Below are positions 16,125 to 22,820 of a DNA stretch of 33,880 nucleotides, piece by piece. The stretch's first letter is position 1, and each line of letters opens with the position of its first letter. The notes below the pieces were generated by a model, which saw only the letters and a list, made by a program, of their open reading frames with translations, had not been told where the DNA came from and did not search any database. This DNA comes from an uncultured Saprospiraceae bacterium (GTDB lineage: Bacteria > Bacteroidota > Bacteroidia > Chitinophagales > Saprospiraceae): NCBI GenBank assembly GCA_937967625.1, contig CALCJP010000107.1, positions 1 to 33,880 on the forward strand, in the 5' to 3' direction. A program made the position numbers and the translations under genes.

Positions 16125-16132
16125 CAAAAATA
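16125..16132 (-). promoter_or_regulatory. -7 promoter box TATTTTTG of rpsT
   Basis: The minus strand matches TAnnTTTG, about 72 bp upstream of the rpsT ATG. Confidence 0.5.
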
Positions 16133-16173
16133 GGTCTTTTGTTTGGATTAAAAAACACCTGCAATAAATTATT

Positions 16174-17226
16174 TTAAAAATTATACATCACTCCCAGCAT
16201 GACATGACCATCGGTGTTGGTGAGATCAGTGCCATTGGATTCGACGAAAGTCGGGTTGGAGCCATTGTCAAATCTAATTTCGGGGCGCAAGTGAAGGTTT
16301 TCTATTCGCCAATTGAGTCCAAAGGTGAAGGAGGTCACTCCGTTGTCTGTCACTCCAAATAAAGCGGCATCAGGGTCTGCGACATATTCGCCACGCAGCG
16401 CGGCGTAAAAATTCTCTTTCAACTGATACTTCCCATATAGGGTGAGGATGAGCCATTCTGCAACTTCATCATTCAAAAACGCTTGATAATGGTAGATGAT
16501 ATTGGAGCCTATTTCGAATTTTTTAGCAATTTGAAAATCTCCGATCCATTCTGCCATGAAGGTGTTGGAACTATCTGGTTCTTCGCCGGTAAGGAAACCT
16601 GTTTTTATGGAAGCGATACCTTTTTCATAAATCAATTGAGCGCCGAGATGCTTCGTATTGTCGAAGTCGATTCGCGCCAATGAACTATTGTAAACGCCAG
16701 CCAAAGCTGAAACTGAGGAAGAGATTTTGTACTCAAATTCGAGACCTGTGAGCGAAGCGGGCGGCAAGAAGGAATATCCATAGCTGCCTGAATATAAACG
16801 ATTTGGGTGTGCTTCGTCTGCTTCGTAACCGAGAAAGGGTTGGGTGATTCCGATTCTGCTTTTCAGTTTGGGGGTGATGTTCCAGTAGGCGTATAAATCT
16901 CGAATGTTGCCCAGCGGCTCAGCGCCACCTCCAAAGAATTGCTGAACGCGAGGACCTAAGGCGACATTGGTCGCAAACCCCGTCTTTTTCCCTTCTTTCG
17001 AAAGTCCTAAAGAGAGCCATCCGAAGGAGAAGGAATTGTGATCAAAAATCATCGAAGTCGCCGAAGGCGTTTCATTGAAGCTGTAGCGATAATAGGTGTC
17101 AAAGTTGCCACTAAAATCTACGTTTTTGAAAAACTTGTTTTGCGTTTTTTCGGAGAGAGAATCCAGTTGAGCATTTAGCGAAAGCGAAACGAAAAAGAAT
17201 AAAGAGAAGCCTGTTGTGTATTTCAA
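16174..17226 (-). CDS. Outer-membrane beta-barrel porin, OmpL/BBP2-like
   Basis: About 350 residues. The ATG of the track (17298) lies inside xseB and gives a non-hydrophobic start. An in-frame TTG at 17226 gives a standard signal peptide (LKYTTGFSLFFFVSLSLNAQ) 10 nt after the xseB stop and is my preferred start. The mature part has alternating amphipathic strands (VDFSGNFDTYYRYSF, FGWLSLGLSKEGK, KSRIGITQPFLGYE, HLRPEIRFD) and ends HVMLGVMYNF, a C-terminal aromatic typical of outer-membrane barrels. The pattern suits the putative porin-2 (BBP2) family; the solute is unknown. SLSLNA at the cleavage site is encoded by a micro-hairpin. Confidence 0.75.
   Translation of the reverse strand: MKYTTGFSLFFFVSLSLNAQLDSLSEKTQNKFFKNVDFSGNFDTYYRYSFNETPSATSMIFDHNSFSFGWLSLGLSKEGKKTGFATNVALGPRVQQFFGGGAEPLGNIRDLYAYWNITPKLKSRIGITQPFLGYEADEAHPNRLYSGSYGYSFLPPASLTGLEFEYKISSSVSALAGVYNSSLARIDFDNTKHLGAQLIYEKGIASIKTGFLTGEEPDSSNTFMAEWIGDFQIAKKFEIGSNIIYHYQAFLNDEVAEWLILTLYGKYQLKENFYAALRGEYVADPDAALFGVTDNGVTSFTFGLNWRIENLHLRPEIRFDNGSNPTFVESNGTDLTNTDGHVMLGVMYNF
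17172..17189 (+). repeat. micro-hairpin, TTTAGC/GCGAAA type, in signal-peptide codons
   Basis: CATTTAGCGAAAGCGAAA; the other strand encodes SLSLNA of the porin signal peptide. The same 18 bp occur at 25028, also at a signal peptide. Confidence 0.8.
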
Positions 17227-17236
17227 ATCTGTGGTT

Positions 17237-17425
17237 CTATTCAAATAAGTTTCCAATTTGTTTTTCGGTGGCGCGCAGTTTGTCTCGGCACCAGTCAATC
17301 AAAAAAGCGGCGCGTTTGGTTTTCTTTTCGAGGTCGTCAAGATTGGTTAATTCGCCTTGCAAATCATCGACGATGTTCTGCAATTCTTTAAGCGCAGCTT
17401 CATAAGTGAGTTCTTTTTTTGCCAT
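17237..17425 (-). CDS. xseB: Exodeoxyribonuclease VII small subunit
   Basis: A 62-residue protein: LTYEAALKELQNIVDDLQGEL with the EA..ELE.IV..LE pattern of XseB, then the second helix DDLEKKTKRAAFLIDWCRDKLRATE. XseB subunits bind the large subunit XseA, which is not in this window, to make the ssDNA exonuclease used in repair. It starts 3 bp after the glycosyltransferase stop codon, so the two are co-transcribed. Confidence 0.93.
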   Translation of the reverse strand: MAKKELTYEAALKELQNIVDDLQGELTNLDDLEKKTKRAAFLIDWCRDKLRATEKQIGNLFE

Positions 17426-17428
17426 TTA

Positions 17429-18424
17429 CTATTGATTGATTTTCTCGATGATTGCCGTCGTGTCTTGATTCTTCATGCATTTGAAATGTCCTTTGGGACA
17501 ATGCGCATGCCCAATTTTCGAGCACGGCCGACAAGGTAAGTTTTTCACTTCAAATGACTGGTTTCGATCCACATGATTTCCGTAAAATGGACTCATTCCA
17601 AACTCAGGAATTGTATTCCCCCAAACCGAAATGATTTCCTTCTGGAAAGCAGCCGCGATGTGCATCATGCCCGTGTCGGGAGTGATGACTTTGGCAGATT
17701 GCTTAATTAGAAAAGCGGATTCGTGAAGTGAGACTTTTCCGCAGGCGTTAATCACCTGCCTTTCGGCATACGTGGTTGCAATTTGCGCCCCTTCGTCAGT
17801 TTCGGCAGGTCCTCCCAACAGCACAATTGGCAGATTCGCCTTTCGGCAAATGTCGTCAATCAACTCACGCGGCATCCGTTTGGTTTGATGCGCTGCACCG
17901 ATTGCCATTGCGACATAAGGCTTCTCAAAATCTACTTTTACCCCCTTTCGGGAAATGCTCTTGAAGTAGCACTCATCATTTTCCGAAAGGAAAAAATCCA
18001 AGCCCTCGCCATCGTCTTGAACGCCTAATGTTGCCACTGCTTTTAGATATCTATCTACGATATGGACATGAGGTAGGTAATTGATTTTTAAATTAACTAT
18101 CAACCACTTTTGAATATTGATTTTATCAAAAGAAAAAGATTTTGCACGCAACGATAATTTGACTTGTCGAGTGCGCAGGTTATTATGAAGGTCGATGATG
18201 GCGTCATATTTTTGAGCTTTCAATTCAGGCATGACCTCATCTATTGACTTTTCAATAGAATAGACTTTATCTATATGTGGATTGGGTTCAAGGATTGTTT
18301 TGAACCCTTTCTTCGTTAGGAAATGAATCTCCGCGTTCGTCTGCTTTTTCAGGCATCGAATCAAAGGCGTTGTCAACACAATGTCGCCAATGGAAGAAAA
18401 TCGTATGATGAGGTATTTTTGCAT
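17429..18424 (-). CDS. Glycosyltransferase family 9 (heptosyltransferase-like)
   Basis: From the preferred ATG at 18424 (MQKYLIIRFSSIGDIVLTTP) it has 331 residues. The 21-residue extension in the track is not signal- or domain-like. N-terminal Rossmann motif RFSSIGDIVLTTPLIR, then YDAIIDLHNNLRT. The donor-binding half has YVAMAIGAAHQTKRMP, IVLLGGPAE and TPDTGMMHIAAAF. GT9 enzymes such as WaaC/WaaF add heptose or related sugars to the lipopolysaccharide core at the inner membrane. HCPKGHFKCM near the end is a Cys-rich tail often seen in this subfamily. First gene of an operon with xseB and the porin. Two micro-hairpins in head-to-head orientation fall in the variable domain linker (FFLSEND and SISRKG). 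Confidence 0.9.
   Translation of the reverse strand: MQKYLIIRFSSIGDIVLTTPLIRCLKKQTNAEIHFLTKKGFKTILEPNPHIDKVYSIEKSIDEVMPELKAQKYDAIIDLHNNLRTRQVKLSLRAKSFSFDKINIQKWLIVNLKINYLPHVHIVDRYLKAVATLGVQDDGEGLDFFLSENDECYFKSISRKGVKVDFEKPYVAMAIGAAHQTKRMPRELIDDICRKANLPIVLLGGPAETDEGAQIATTYAERQVINACGKVSLHESAFLIKQSAKVITPDTGMMHIAAAFQKEIISVWGNTIPEFGMSPFYGNHVDRNQSFEVKNLPCRPCSKIGHAHCPKGHFKCMKNQDTTAIIEKINQ
17942..17957 (-). repeat. micro-hairpin, stem CCC/GGG, in CDS
   Basis: The minus strand reads CATTTCCCGAAAGGGG, encoding SISRKG of the GT9 protein. Head-to-head with 17977. Confidence 0.8.
17977..17997 (+). repeat. micro-hairpin, stem TTTTCC/GGAAAA, in CDS
   Basis: CATTTTCCGAAAGGAAAA; the other strand encodes FFLSEN of the GT9 protein. 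The same word lies at 5220 in intergenic DNA. Confidence 0.8.
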
Positions 18425-18427
18425 AGA

Positions 18428-18459
18428 GTTGGGCAAAGGAACGCTAACATTTATATTTG
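18428..18459 (+). promoter_or_regulatory. Promoter of the GIY-YIG-like gene
   Basis: TATATTTG (18452-18459) matches TAnnTTTG with GTTG about 20 bp upstream as a partial -33. It predicts a leader of roughly a dozen nt. Confidence 0.55.
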
Positions 18460-18478
18460 ACCAAAAGTTGATAAAATT

Positions 18479-18787
18479 ATGACCCACGAATTTTACGCAA
18501 AACAGATTTATAAAATAACTTATCCTACTGGAAAGATTTATATAGGAAAGGATAGTTATGGAAGTTTTCGCTATTTAGGTAGTCCAAACAGTAAATTGGT
18601 TAATCAGGATTTTCTAAAATTACCTGAATCGGTTAGGAAAGATTATACTGTTCGAAAGGAGATATTGTGGGAATCTAAGGAGGCGTCTGAAAAAGAATTA
18701 TCCGAAAAGGAAGTTGAATTTATTTATAAGTTTGAATCGAACAATCCGCAGATAGGTTACAATCAATGGCCAAAGTTTAAATCATGA
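18479..18787 (+). CDS. GIY-YIG nuclease-like small protein
   Basis: A 102-residue single-domain protein. IYKITYPTGKIYIGKD resembles the GIY-YIG core (normally YxIxN..GKxYIGxT), followed by SFRYLGSP. A Glu-rich helix (EASEKELSEKEVEFI) could supply the metal-binding Glu, and the end is NPQIGYNQWPKF. GIY-YIG domains cut DNA; standalone forms include homing-type and repair enzymes, but no partner domain is visible and activity is uncertain. It is divergent from the GT9 gene (54 bp between starts) and convergent with the TetR gene. Own promoter present. Confidence 0.68.
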   Translation: MTHEFYAKQIYKITYPTGKIYIGKDSYGSFRYLGSPNSKLVNQDFLKLPESVRKDYTVRKEILWESKEASEKELSEKEVEFIYKFESNNPQIGYNQWPKFKS

Positions 18788-18870
18788 ATCAAATCCTCCA
18801 TTTTTTGCTGTTTCTTCAAACGCGGAAATAATCTTCGAAGCCATTGCCACCTTAGATGGCTTAAATTACT

Positions 18871-19551
18871 TTATGGGCAATTTAAAATTCTGAAAGCGAA
18901 GTATTCCAGCATCTGTTCGACTTCATCATAATTTTCTCCTTTTACCTTCACGTCAGTGAGTTGTGGTAGATGTTGGGCAAAGTAGATGTGGTTGTTAGCC
19001 ATCTCGAAAAGGGTGCTTGCCAAGGCATGAGGGTAGGGAAAATCAGGTTTTATTTCCAAAATCACCTCAGAAACCTTTTCTGTTAATTGCTTGTAGTTCA
19101 CGAAAAAGCCCTCTTTGTTTTCGCTGTCCACTTCTTTGGTGTGGTAGGCTTTTGACCCTTCGGCAATGATGAGTCTATGAAGAACACTTTCGTTGACGTA
19201 TTCTATGGACGGATTTTCTTTGGAAGCATAAACAAAGGTGTCGATGATGATCTTTAACTTTCGTTTAGGGTCTTCAATATTTAGAGTATTGATTTCAATA
19301 AGGTAGTTCACCCATTCCCAATACCAAGAGACTAAATAGAGAAGCAGAAAATGCTTATTTTCAAAATAGCGATACACGGAGGCTTCTGTGGACTCCATGC
19401 GTAGCGCTAATTTTTTGAAGTTGAATGCTTCAAATCCAAGCTCATCCATCATCAGGATGGAGTGCTTGATAATTTTTTGACCCAAGGTTGTCGCTTGTGG
19501 GTCTCTCACGTACAACCCTTTATTCAGACTTATCTTAATACCTACTGCCAT
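18871..19551 (-). CDS. TetR/AcrR-family transcriptional regulator
   Basis: A 226-residue regulator. The N-terminal DNA-binding domain contains the helix-turn-helix FNFKKLALRMESTEASVYRYFENKHFLL, with the typical YRYF..K at its end. The rest is a helical ligand domain with no recognisable effector. It is divergent from the SulP transporter gene across a 250-bp spacer containing an 8-bp-arm palindrome, so it plausibly controls itself and the transporter. Stress or ion signals are possible but unproven. Confidence 0.9.
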   Translation of the reverse strand: MAVGIKISLNKGLYVRDPQATTLGQKIIKHSILMMDELGFEAFNFKKLALRMESTEASVYRYFENKHFLLLYLVSWYWEWVNYLIEINTLNIEDPKRKLKIIIDTFVYASKENPSIEYVNESVLHRLIIAEGSKAYHTKEVDSENKEGFFVNYKQLTEKVSEVILEIKPDFPYPHALASTLFEMANNHIYFAQHLPQLTDVKVKGENYDEVEQMLEYFAFRILNCP

Positions 19552-19634
19552 TGGTAGTTTTAATATTTACTGACAAATCTAAACAATCTTTTGAACAAGT
19601 TGAGGTATTATCTGTTATAGATAGGCACTTACCC

Positions 19635-19653
19635 ATAATAGCATCGCTATTAT
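19635..19653. promoter_or_regulatory. Palindrome ATAATAGC-ATC-GCTATTAT, candidate TetR operator
   Basis: Perfect 8-bp arms with a 3-bp centre in the tetR-sulP spacer, just upstream of a TATATTTG box. Size and symmetry suit a TetR dimer. Confidence 0.5.
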
Positions 19654-19667
19654 TTGTAGAAATGGTT

Positions 19668-19675
19668 TATATTTG
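19668..19675 (+). promoter_or_regulatory. -7 box TATATTTG, candidate sulP promoter
   Basis: Matches TAnnTTTG, 127 bp upstream of the annotated sulP start. The spacing to the only nearby TTTG (19653) is too short for a normal -33. Confidence 0.4.
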
Positions 19676-19801
19676 TTTCGTTTTCAGCTATAAAATTCTG
19701 AAAAGGCACTTTAAAGCCAAACTAATAATTGTTATTTGGACGATGCTCCAATATTTCATTTCCTACAAACATCTATTCTCTAATCTTATAAATTACGAAT
19801 T

Positions 19802-21433
19802 ATGAGTCCTGTTGAAAAAGACGGAATTTTAGCCAACATGAAGTATGATTTTCCTGCTTCAATTGTTGTTTTCCTTGTAGCAGTTCCGCTCTGTTTGGGA
19901 ATTGCGCTTGCTTCTGGAGCACCCTTGTTTTCAGGTATTATTGCGGGTATCATAGGCGGTATTGTAGTTGGTGCATTGAGTGGATCTCAATTGGGAGTAA
20001 GCGGGCCTGCTGCCGGTTTGGCAGTGATTGTTTTGACTGCTATCCAAGAGTTGGGAGCATTTGAGATATTTATGATGGCTGTGGTTTTGGGTGGTGTTTT
20101 TCAATTGCTTTTGGGTTTCGCGAAAGCGGGAATCATTGGCTATTACTTCCCTTCTTCAGTAATTAAAGGTATGCTTTCTGGCATCGGTGTGATTATCATT
20201 TTGAAGCAAATCCCACATGCTTTTGGTTACGACAGAGACTATGAAGGAAGCCTTTCTTTCGTGCAGCCTGATGGTCACAATACCTTTTCGGAGTTGTACT
20301 ATATGTTTGAAGCCATCAGCCCGGGAGCGGTGATTATTTCTCTGCTTTCGATGATGGTTTTGGTGCTATGGGAGCAATCTTTTATGAAAAAAATCAGATT
20401 GTTCCAAATCGTTCAAGGACCATTAATTGTGGTTGCATTAGGTATCATCCTAAACATGATTTTTCAAGGAATGCCACAATTTGCCTTGAGTGGTGATCAG
20501 GTAGTTTCTATTCCTGTACCGGAGACCATCGGTGGCTTTTTTGGACAATTTACTTTCCCTGATTTTAGTGCGATTACCAACCCTGCTGTCTGGGTAGTAG
20601 GGATGACGATAGCTGTCGTGGCGAGTTTGGAAACATTGCTTTGCCTTGAGGCAACAGACAAATTAGACCCATTCAAACGCGTGACGCCTGCCAACCAAGA
20701 ATTAAAAGCACAAGGTGTAGGAAACATCATCTCTGGTTTGATTGGCGGATTACCAATTACTCAGGTAATTGTAAGAAGTTCAACCAATATCCAATCAGGA
20801 GGACGTACCAAGATGGCTGCCATCATGCACGGAGTCGTTCTCTTGGGATGTGCGATGGCAATTCCTGCGATTTTGAATTTGATTCCATTGGCGAGTTTGG
20901 CTGCCATTCTGTTTTTGGTAGGATATAAGTTGGCAAAACCTGCGCTCTTCAAGCAGATGTATAACTTAGGGCAAAGCCACTTTGTACCGTTTATGGTTAC
21001 GATTTTAGGAATCGTTTTCACTGACCTTTTGATGGGTATCGGAATGGGATTAGCAGTAGCGATCTTCTACGTGCTCTATAATAACTACAAGAAGCCATTC
21101 CTTTTCAGATCTGACGATCACGCATCTACTGGCACCATCAAATTGGAGTTGGCGGAAGATGTGACCTTTATCAACAAAGCGAGCATTCAGCGTACTTTAG
21201 ACACATTGCCTGAAAACTCGAAAGTGATTATTGATGGCTCAAAAACAATCAATATTGACCACGATGTAATTGAAATCATAGAGGACTTCAAGATTAATGC
21301 GAAGTATAAAAACATTCAGTTGGAGGTGATTGAATTGAACTCAGTTAAATTACCAAACCCAACTACTGAGGTCGAATACGCTTTGGCAAATAACCTTTTG
21401 GCAACAAATGGAAAAGTAACAGAGAAAATATAA
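19802..21433 (+). CDS. SulP-family inorganic anion transporter with STAS domain
   Basis: A 543-residue SLC26/SulP transporter: LVAVPLCLGIALASGAPLFSG, GSQLGVSGPAAGL and KAGIIGYYFPSSVIKGML are conserved transmembrane signatures. IVRSSTNIQSGGRTKMAAI marks the core domain. Residues ~440-530 form a cytoplasmic STAS domain (VIIDGSKTINIDHDVIEIIEDF). Transported ion may be sulfate, bicarbonate or chloride. Several Bacteroidota relatives are linked to carbonic anhydrase, but none is seen here. An internal ATG 13 codons in (MKYDFPAS) is a possible alternative start. FAKAG in the fourth conserved block is encoded by a micro-hairpin sequence. Confidence 0.92.
   Translation: MSPVEKDGILANMKYDFPASIVVFLVAVPLCLGIALASGAPLFSGIIAGIIGGIVVGALSGSQLGVSGPAAGLAVIVLTAIQELGAFEIFMMAVVLGGVFQLLLGFAKAGIIGYYFPSSVIKGMLSGIGVIIILKQIPHAFGYDRDYEGSLSFVQPDGHNTFSELYYMFEAISPGAVIISLLSMMVLVLWEQSFMKKIRLFQIVQGPLIVVALGIILNMIFQGMPQFALSGDQVVSIPVPETIGGFFGQFTFPDFSAITNPAVWVVGMTIAVVASLETLLCLEATDKLDPFKRVTPANQELKAQGVGNIISGLIGGLPITQVIVRSSTNIQSGGRTKMAAIMHGVVLLGCAMAIPAILNLIPLASLAAILFLVGYKLAKPALFKQMYNLGQSHFVPFMVTILGIVFTDLLMGIGMGLAVAIFYVLYNNYKKPFLFRSDDHASTGTIKLELAEDVTFINKASIQRTLDTLPENSKVIIDGSKTINIDHDVIEIIEDFKINAKYKNIQLEVIELNSVKLPNPTTEVEYALANNLLATNGKVTEKI
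20116..20129 (+). repeat. micro-hairpin, stem CGC/GCG, in CDS
   Basis: TTTCGCGAAAGCGG read as FAKAG in a conserved SulP segment; KAG is natural there, so origin by insertion is unlikely. Confidence 0.5.
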
Positions 21434-21469
21434 ATCTCTGTTTTTAAAATATCTATTTTAATCTCTGTG

Positions 21470-21509
21470 CCGGAGTTCGATTGCAAATCGAACTCCGGTT
21501 CTTTTTTTT
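21470..21509 (+). terminator. Terminator after sulP
   Basis: A 12-bp stem CCGGAGTTCGAT / ATCGAACTCCGG with loop TGCAA followed by a T tract, about 36 bp after the stop codon. Confidence 0.93.
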
Positions 21510-21535
21510 CTACTATCAAAGCGAGGTCAGGATTA

Positions 21536-21549
21536 GCCTTTCGGCAAAT
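21536..21549 (-). repeat. micro-hairpin, stem GCC/GGC
   Basis: The minus strand reads ATTTGCCGAAAGGC, directly adjoining the large palindrome. Confidence 0.8.
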
Positions 21550-21714
21550 AATGAAGTTGTTTAAAAATTCATTGATTGGCTGCAAGTGGCAAATTTCATT
21601 CTGAATTGCGTTAAAAATCCTCGTCGATACTAAGGTATCGACTGTGGTTTTTGCCTTATTCAGAATAAAATTTTCTCACTTTCGCGAAATCATGAATTCT
21701 TAAACAACTTCAAT
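21550..21714. mobile_element. ~165-bp near-palindrome (MITE-like)
   Basis: The left arm starts TGAAGTTGTTTAAAAATTC; the complement of the right arm starts TGAAGTTGTTTAAGAATTC. The arms stay alignable through CATTCTGAAT/TTATTCTGAAT to a perfect GTCGATAC-TAAG-GTATCGAC centre (21623-21642). No coding capacity. It abuts the stop codon of the OmpA-family gene. One arm holds a micro-hairpin (21675). Confidence 0.8.
21675..21690 (-). repeat. micro-hairpin, stem TCGC/GTGA (one wobble)
   Basis: The minus strand reads ATTTCGCGAAAGTGAG, inside the right arm of the large palindrome. Confidence 0.6.
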
Positions 21715-22598
21715 CATAAAGGTCGCAATACCACTCGCCGATTGATGGCGCGCCCATCTGCCGTTTCATTGGTTGCAGCAGGTTCGGATTCGCCTTTTCC
21801 GACGATGGTGAATTCGATTTGGATATCTTTTTGATTCAGGCGTTGGGTTAGGAAGTTGGCTACAGCTTCCGCTCTATTTCGCGAAAGCGAAAGATTGCTT
21901 TCCTCAGTGCCGATATTATCAGTATGCCCGATGATTTCCATTTTCTGGTAATTGGTTTTGCTCAATTGGTCGGCGAGTATGGATAAGTTATGCCTGCCAT
22001 TTTGATTGATTTCAGCACTTCCGGTCTCGAATCGCAGCTCGCGCTCTGATACATTGAATTCTAAGTCAGGTTCTGCTCTTGGCATATCCAGATGCCGCAA
22101 AAATTTAGATTTAAACTCCAACCCATAGACATCTGGGTAGCCCTGAAAATACCAAACCTTAATTGGATAATCTCCTTTTCGTAACTGTACCGTATCGGCA
22201 CGTAGGCGCATTTTATGAGGCTTGTCGTTGTTGATAATTGTCTTTTCTTCAATCCAGAAAATAGAACCATCGTCTGAGTTGAGAGAGAAAGCATATTCGC
22301 CATCGACGGGGATGTGCATGGTGTTTTTGAATATGATACCAAATCCATTTGCGATGTCAATGCCGGGCATGCGTTCGATAGTCAACTGTTCTGGAAACAT
22401 CAATTCTTTATAACTTACTTGCGCGATGACTTCATAATCTAAAACGGGTTTGCCATAACCCAATCCAATTTTTCGAGCCGGAAGTTTGTAAACGGTGCCT
22501 TCGAAGGCGTCGAAGGTGGGATTGTTTTGCGCGAAAGCGGCATTTTCCGAAAGGAAGAAAAAAAGGAGGAGTAGGGGAAAGAATTTGTTTTCAATCAT
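21714..22598 (-). CDS. PA14-like/OmpA-family outer-membrane protein
   Basis: A 294-residue protein with a signal peptide ending AAFAQ. Residues ~55-175 look like a PA14-type beta-sandwich (IFKNTMHIPVDGEYAFSLNSDDGSIFWIE, GDYPIKVWYFQG), a glycan-binding fold. Residues ~190-294 are an OmpA C-terminal domain (LRFETGSAEINQNG, GHTDNIGTEESNLSLSRNRAEAV, GESEPAATNETADGRAINRRV) that binds peptidoglycan. It may therefore tether the wall to a surface glycan or envelope. A GC-rich mini-hairpin (CTTGC/GCAAG) ends 5 nt before the ATG. The stop codon borders the large palindrome at 21550-21714. Confidence 0.88.
   Translation of the reverse strand: MIENKFFPLLLLFFFLSENAAFAQNNPTFDAFEGTVYKLPARKIGLGYGKPVLDYEVIAQVSYKELMFPEQLTIERMPGIDIANGFGIIFKNTMHIPVDGEYAFSLNSDDGSIFWIEEKTIINNDKPHKMRLRADTVQLRKGDYPIKVWYFQGYPDVYGLEFKSKFLRHLDMPRAEPDLEFNVSERELRFETGSAEINQNGRHNLSILADQLSKTNYQKMEIIGHTDNIGTEESNLSLSRNRAEAVANFLTQRLNQKDIQIEFTIVGKGESEPAATNETADGRAINRRVVLRPL
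21876..21892 (+). repeat. micro-hairpin, stem TTTCGC/GCGAAA, in CDS
   Basis: ATTTCGCGAAAGCGAAA; the other strand encodes LSLSRN of the OmpA domain, where LS..RA is conserved, so no insertion is needed. Confidence 0.55.
22528..22541 (+). repeat. micro-hairpin, stem CGC/GCG, in signal-peptide codons
   Basis: TTGCGCGAAAGCGG; the other strand encodes AAFAQ at the signal peptidase site. Confidence 0.6.
22542..22560 (+). repeat. micro-hairpin, stem TTTCC/GGAAG, in signal-peptide codons
   Basis: CATTTTCCGAAAGGAAGAA, directly after the previous copy; the other strand encodes FFLSEN. Confidence 0.75.
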
Positions 22599-22602
22599 TT
22601 CT

Positions 22603-22617
22603 TGCTTTTAGCAAGTA
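22603..22617 (-). promoter_or_regulatory. Small hairpin next to OmpA-family start codon
   Basis: CTTGC-TAAAA-GCAAG ends about 5 nt before the ATG and covers the ribosome-binding position. Confidence 0.4.
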
Positions 22618-22622
22618 TAATC

Positions 22623-22637
22623 GCCTTTCGGCAAATG
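22623..22637 (-). repeat. micro-hairpin, stem GCC/GGC
   Basis: The minus strand reads CATTTGCCGAAAGGC; faces the copy at 22764 across 126 bp. Confidence 0.85.
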
Positions 22638-22763
22638 GCCACACCACGTAGCGCGGATTGATAATTCGCGAGCATAATTGAGAGTCCAAACTTTAAAAGG
22701 TTCTTTATTGAGAGAGGCGCTGTTGAAAATGAGTATTTGCGGAGTGCCGCTCCTCGCCACGTT

Positions 22764-22780
22764 ATTTTCCGAAAGGACAA
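22764..22780 (+). repeat. micro-hairpin, stem TCC/GGA
   Basis: ATTTTCCGAAAGGACAA; it abuts the terminator of the PKD gene. Confidence 0.8.
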
Positions 22781-22783
22781 AAA

Positions 22784-22815
22784 AATAGGCGATAATTTCA
22801 AAATTATCGCCTATT
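22784..22815 (-). terminator. Terminator of the PKD/CHU_C gene
   Basis: A 15-bp stem AATAGGCGATAATTT and its complement with a tight loop; on the minus strand it runs into TTTTTTT. Confidence 0.93.
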
Positions 22816-22820
22816 CTCTT

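Noticed and set aside
19551-19805. 84-aa plus-strand ORF in the tetR-sulP spacer
   Set aside because: It overlaps the start of tetR and the candidate operator/promoter region and has no recognisable domain. A small hydrophobic peptide cannot be excluded.
22595-22801. 68-aa minus-strand ORF upstream of the OmpA-family gene
   Set aside because: It consists of intergenic sequence bounded by two micro-hairpins and has no motif; overlap with the OmpA start is only a few bases.
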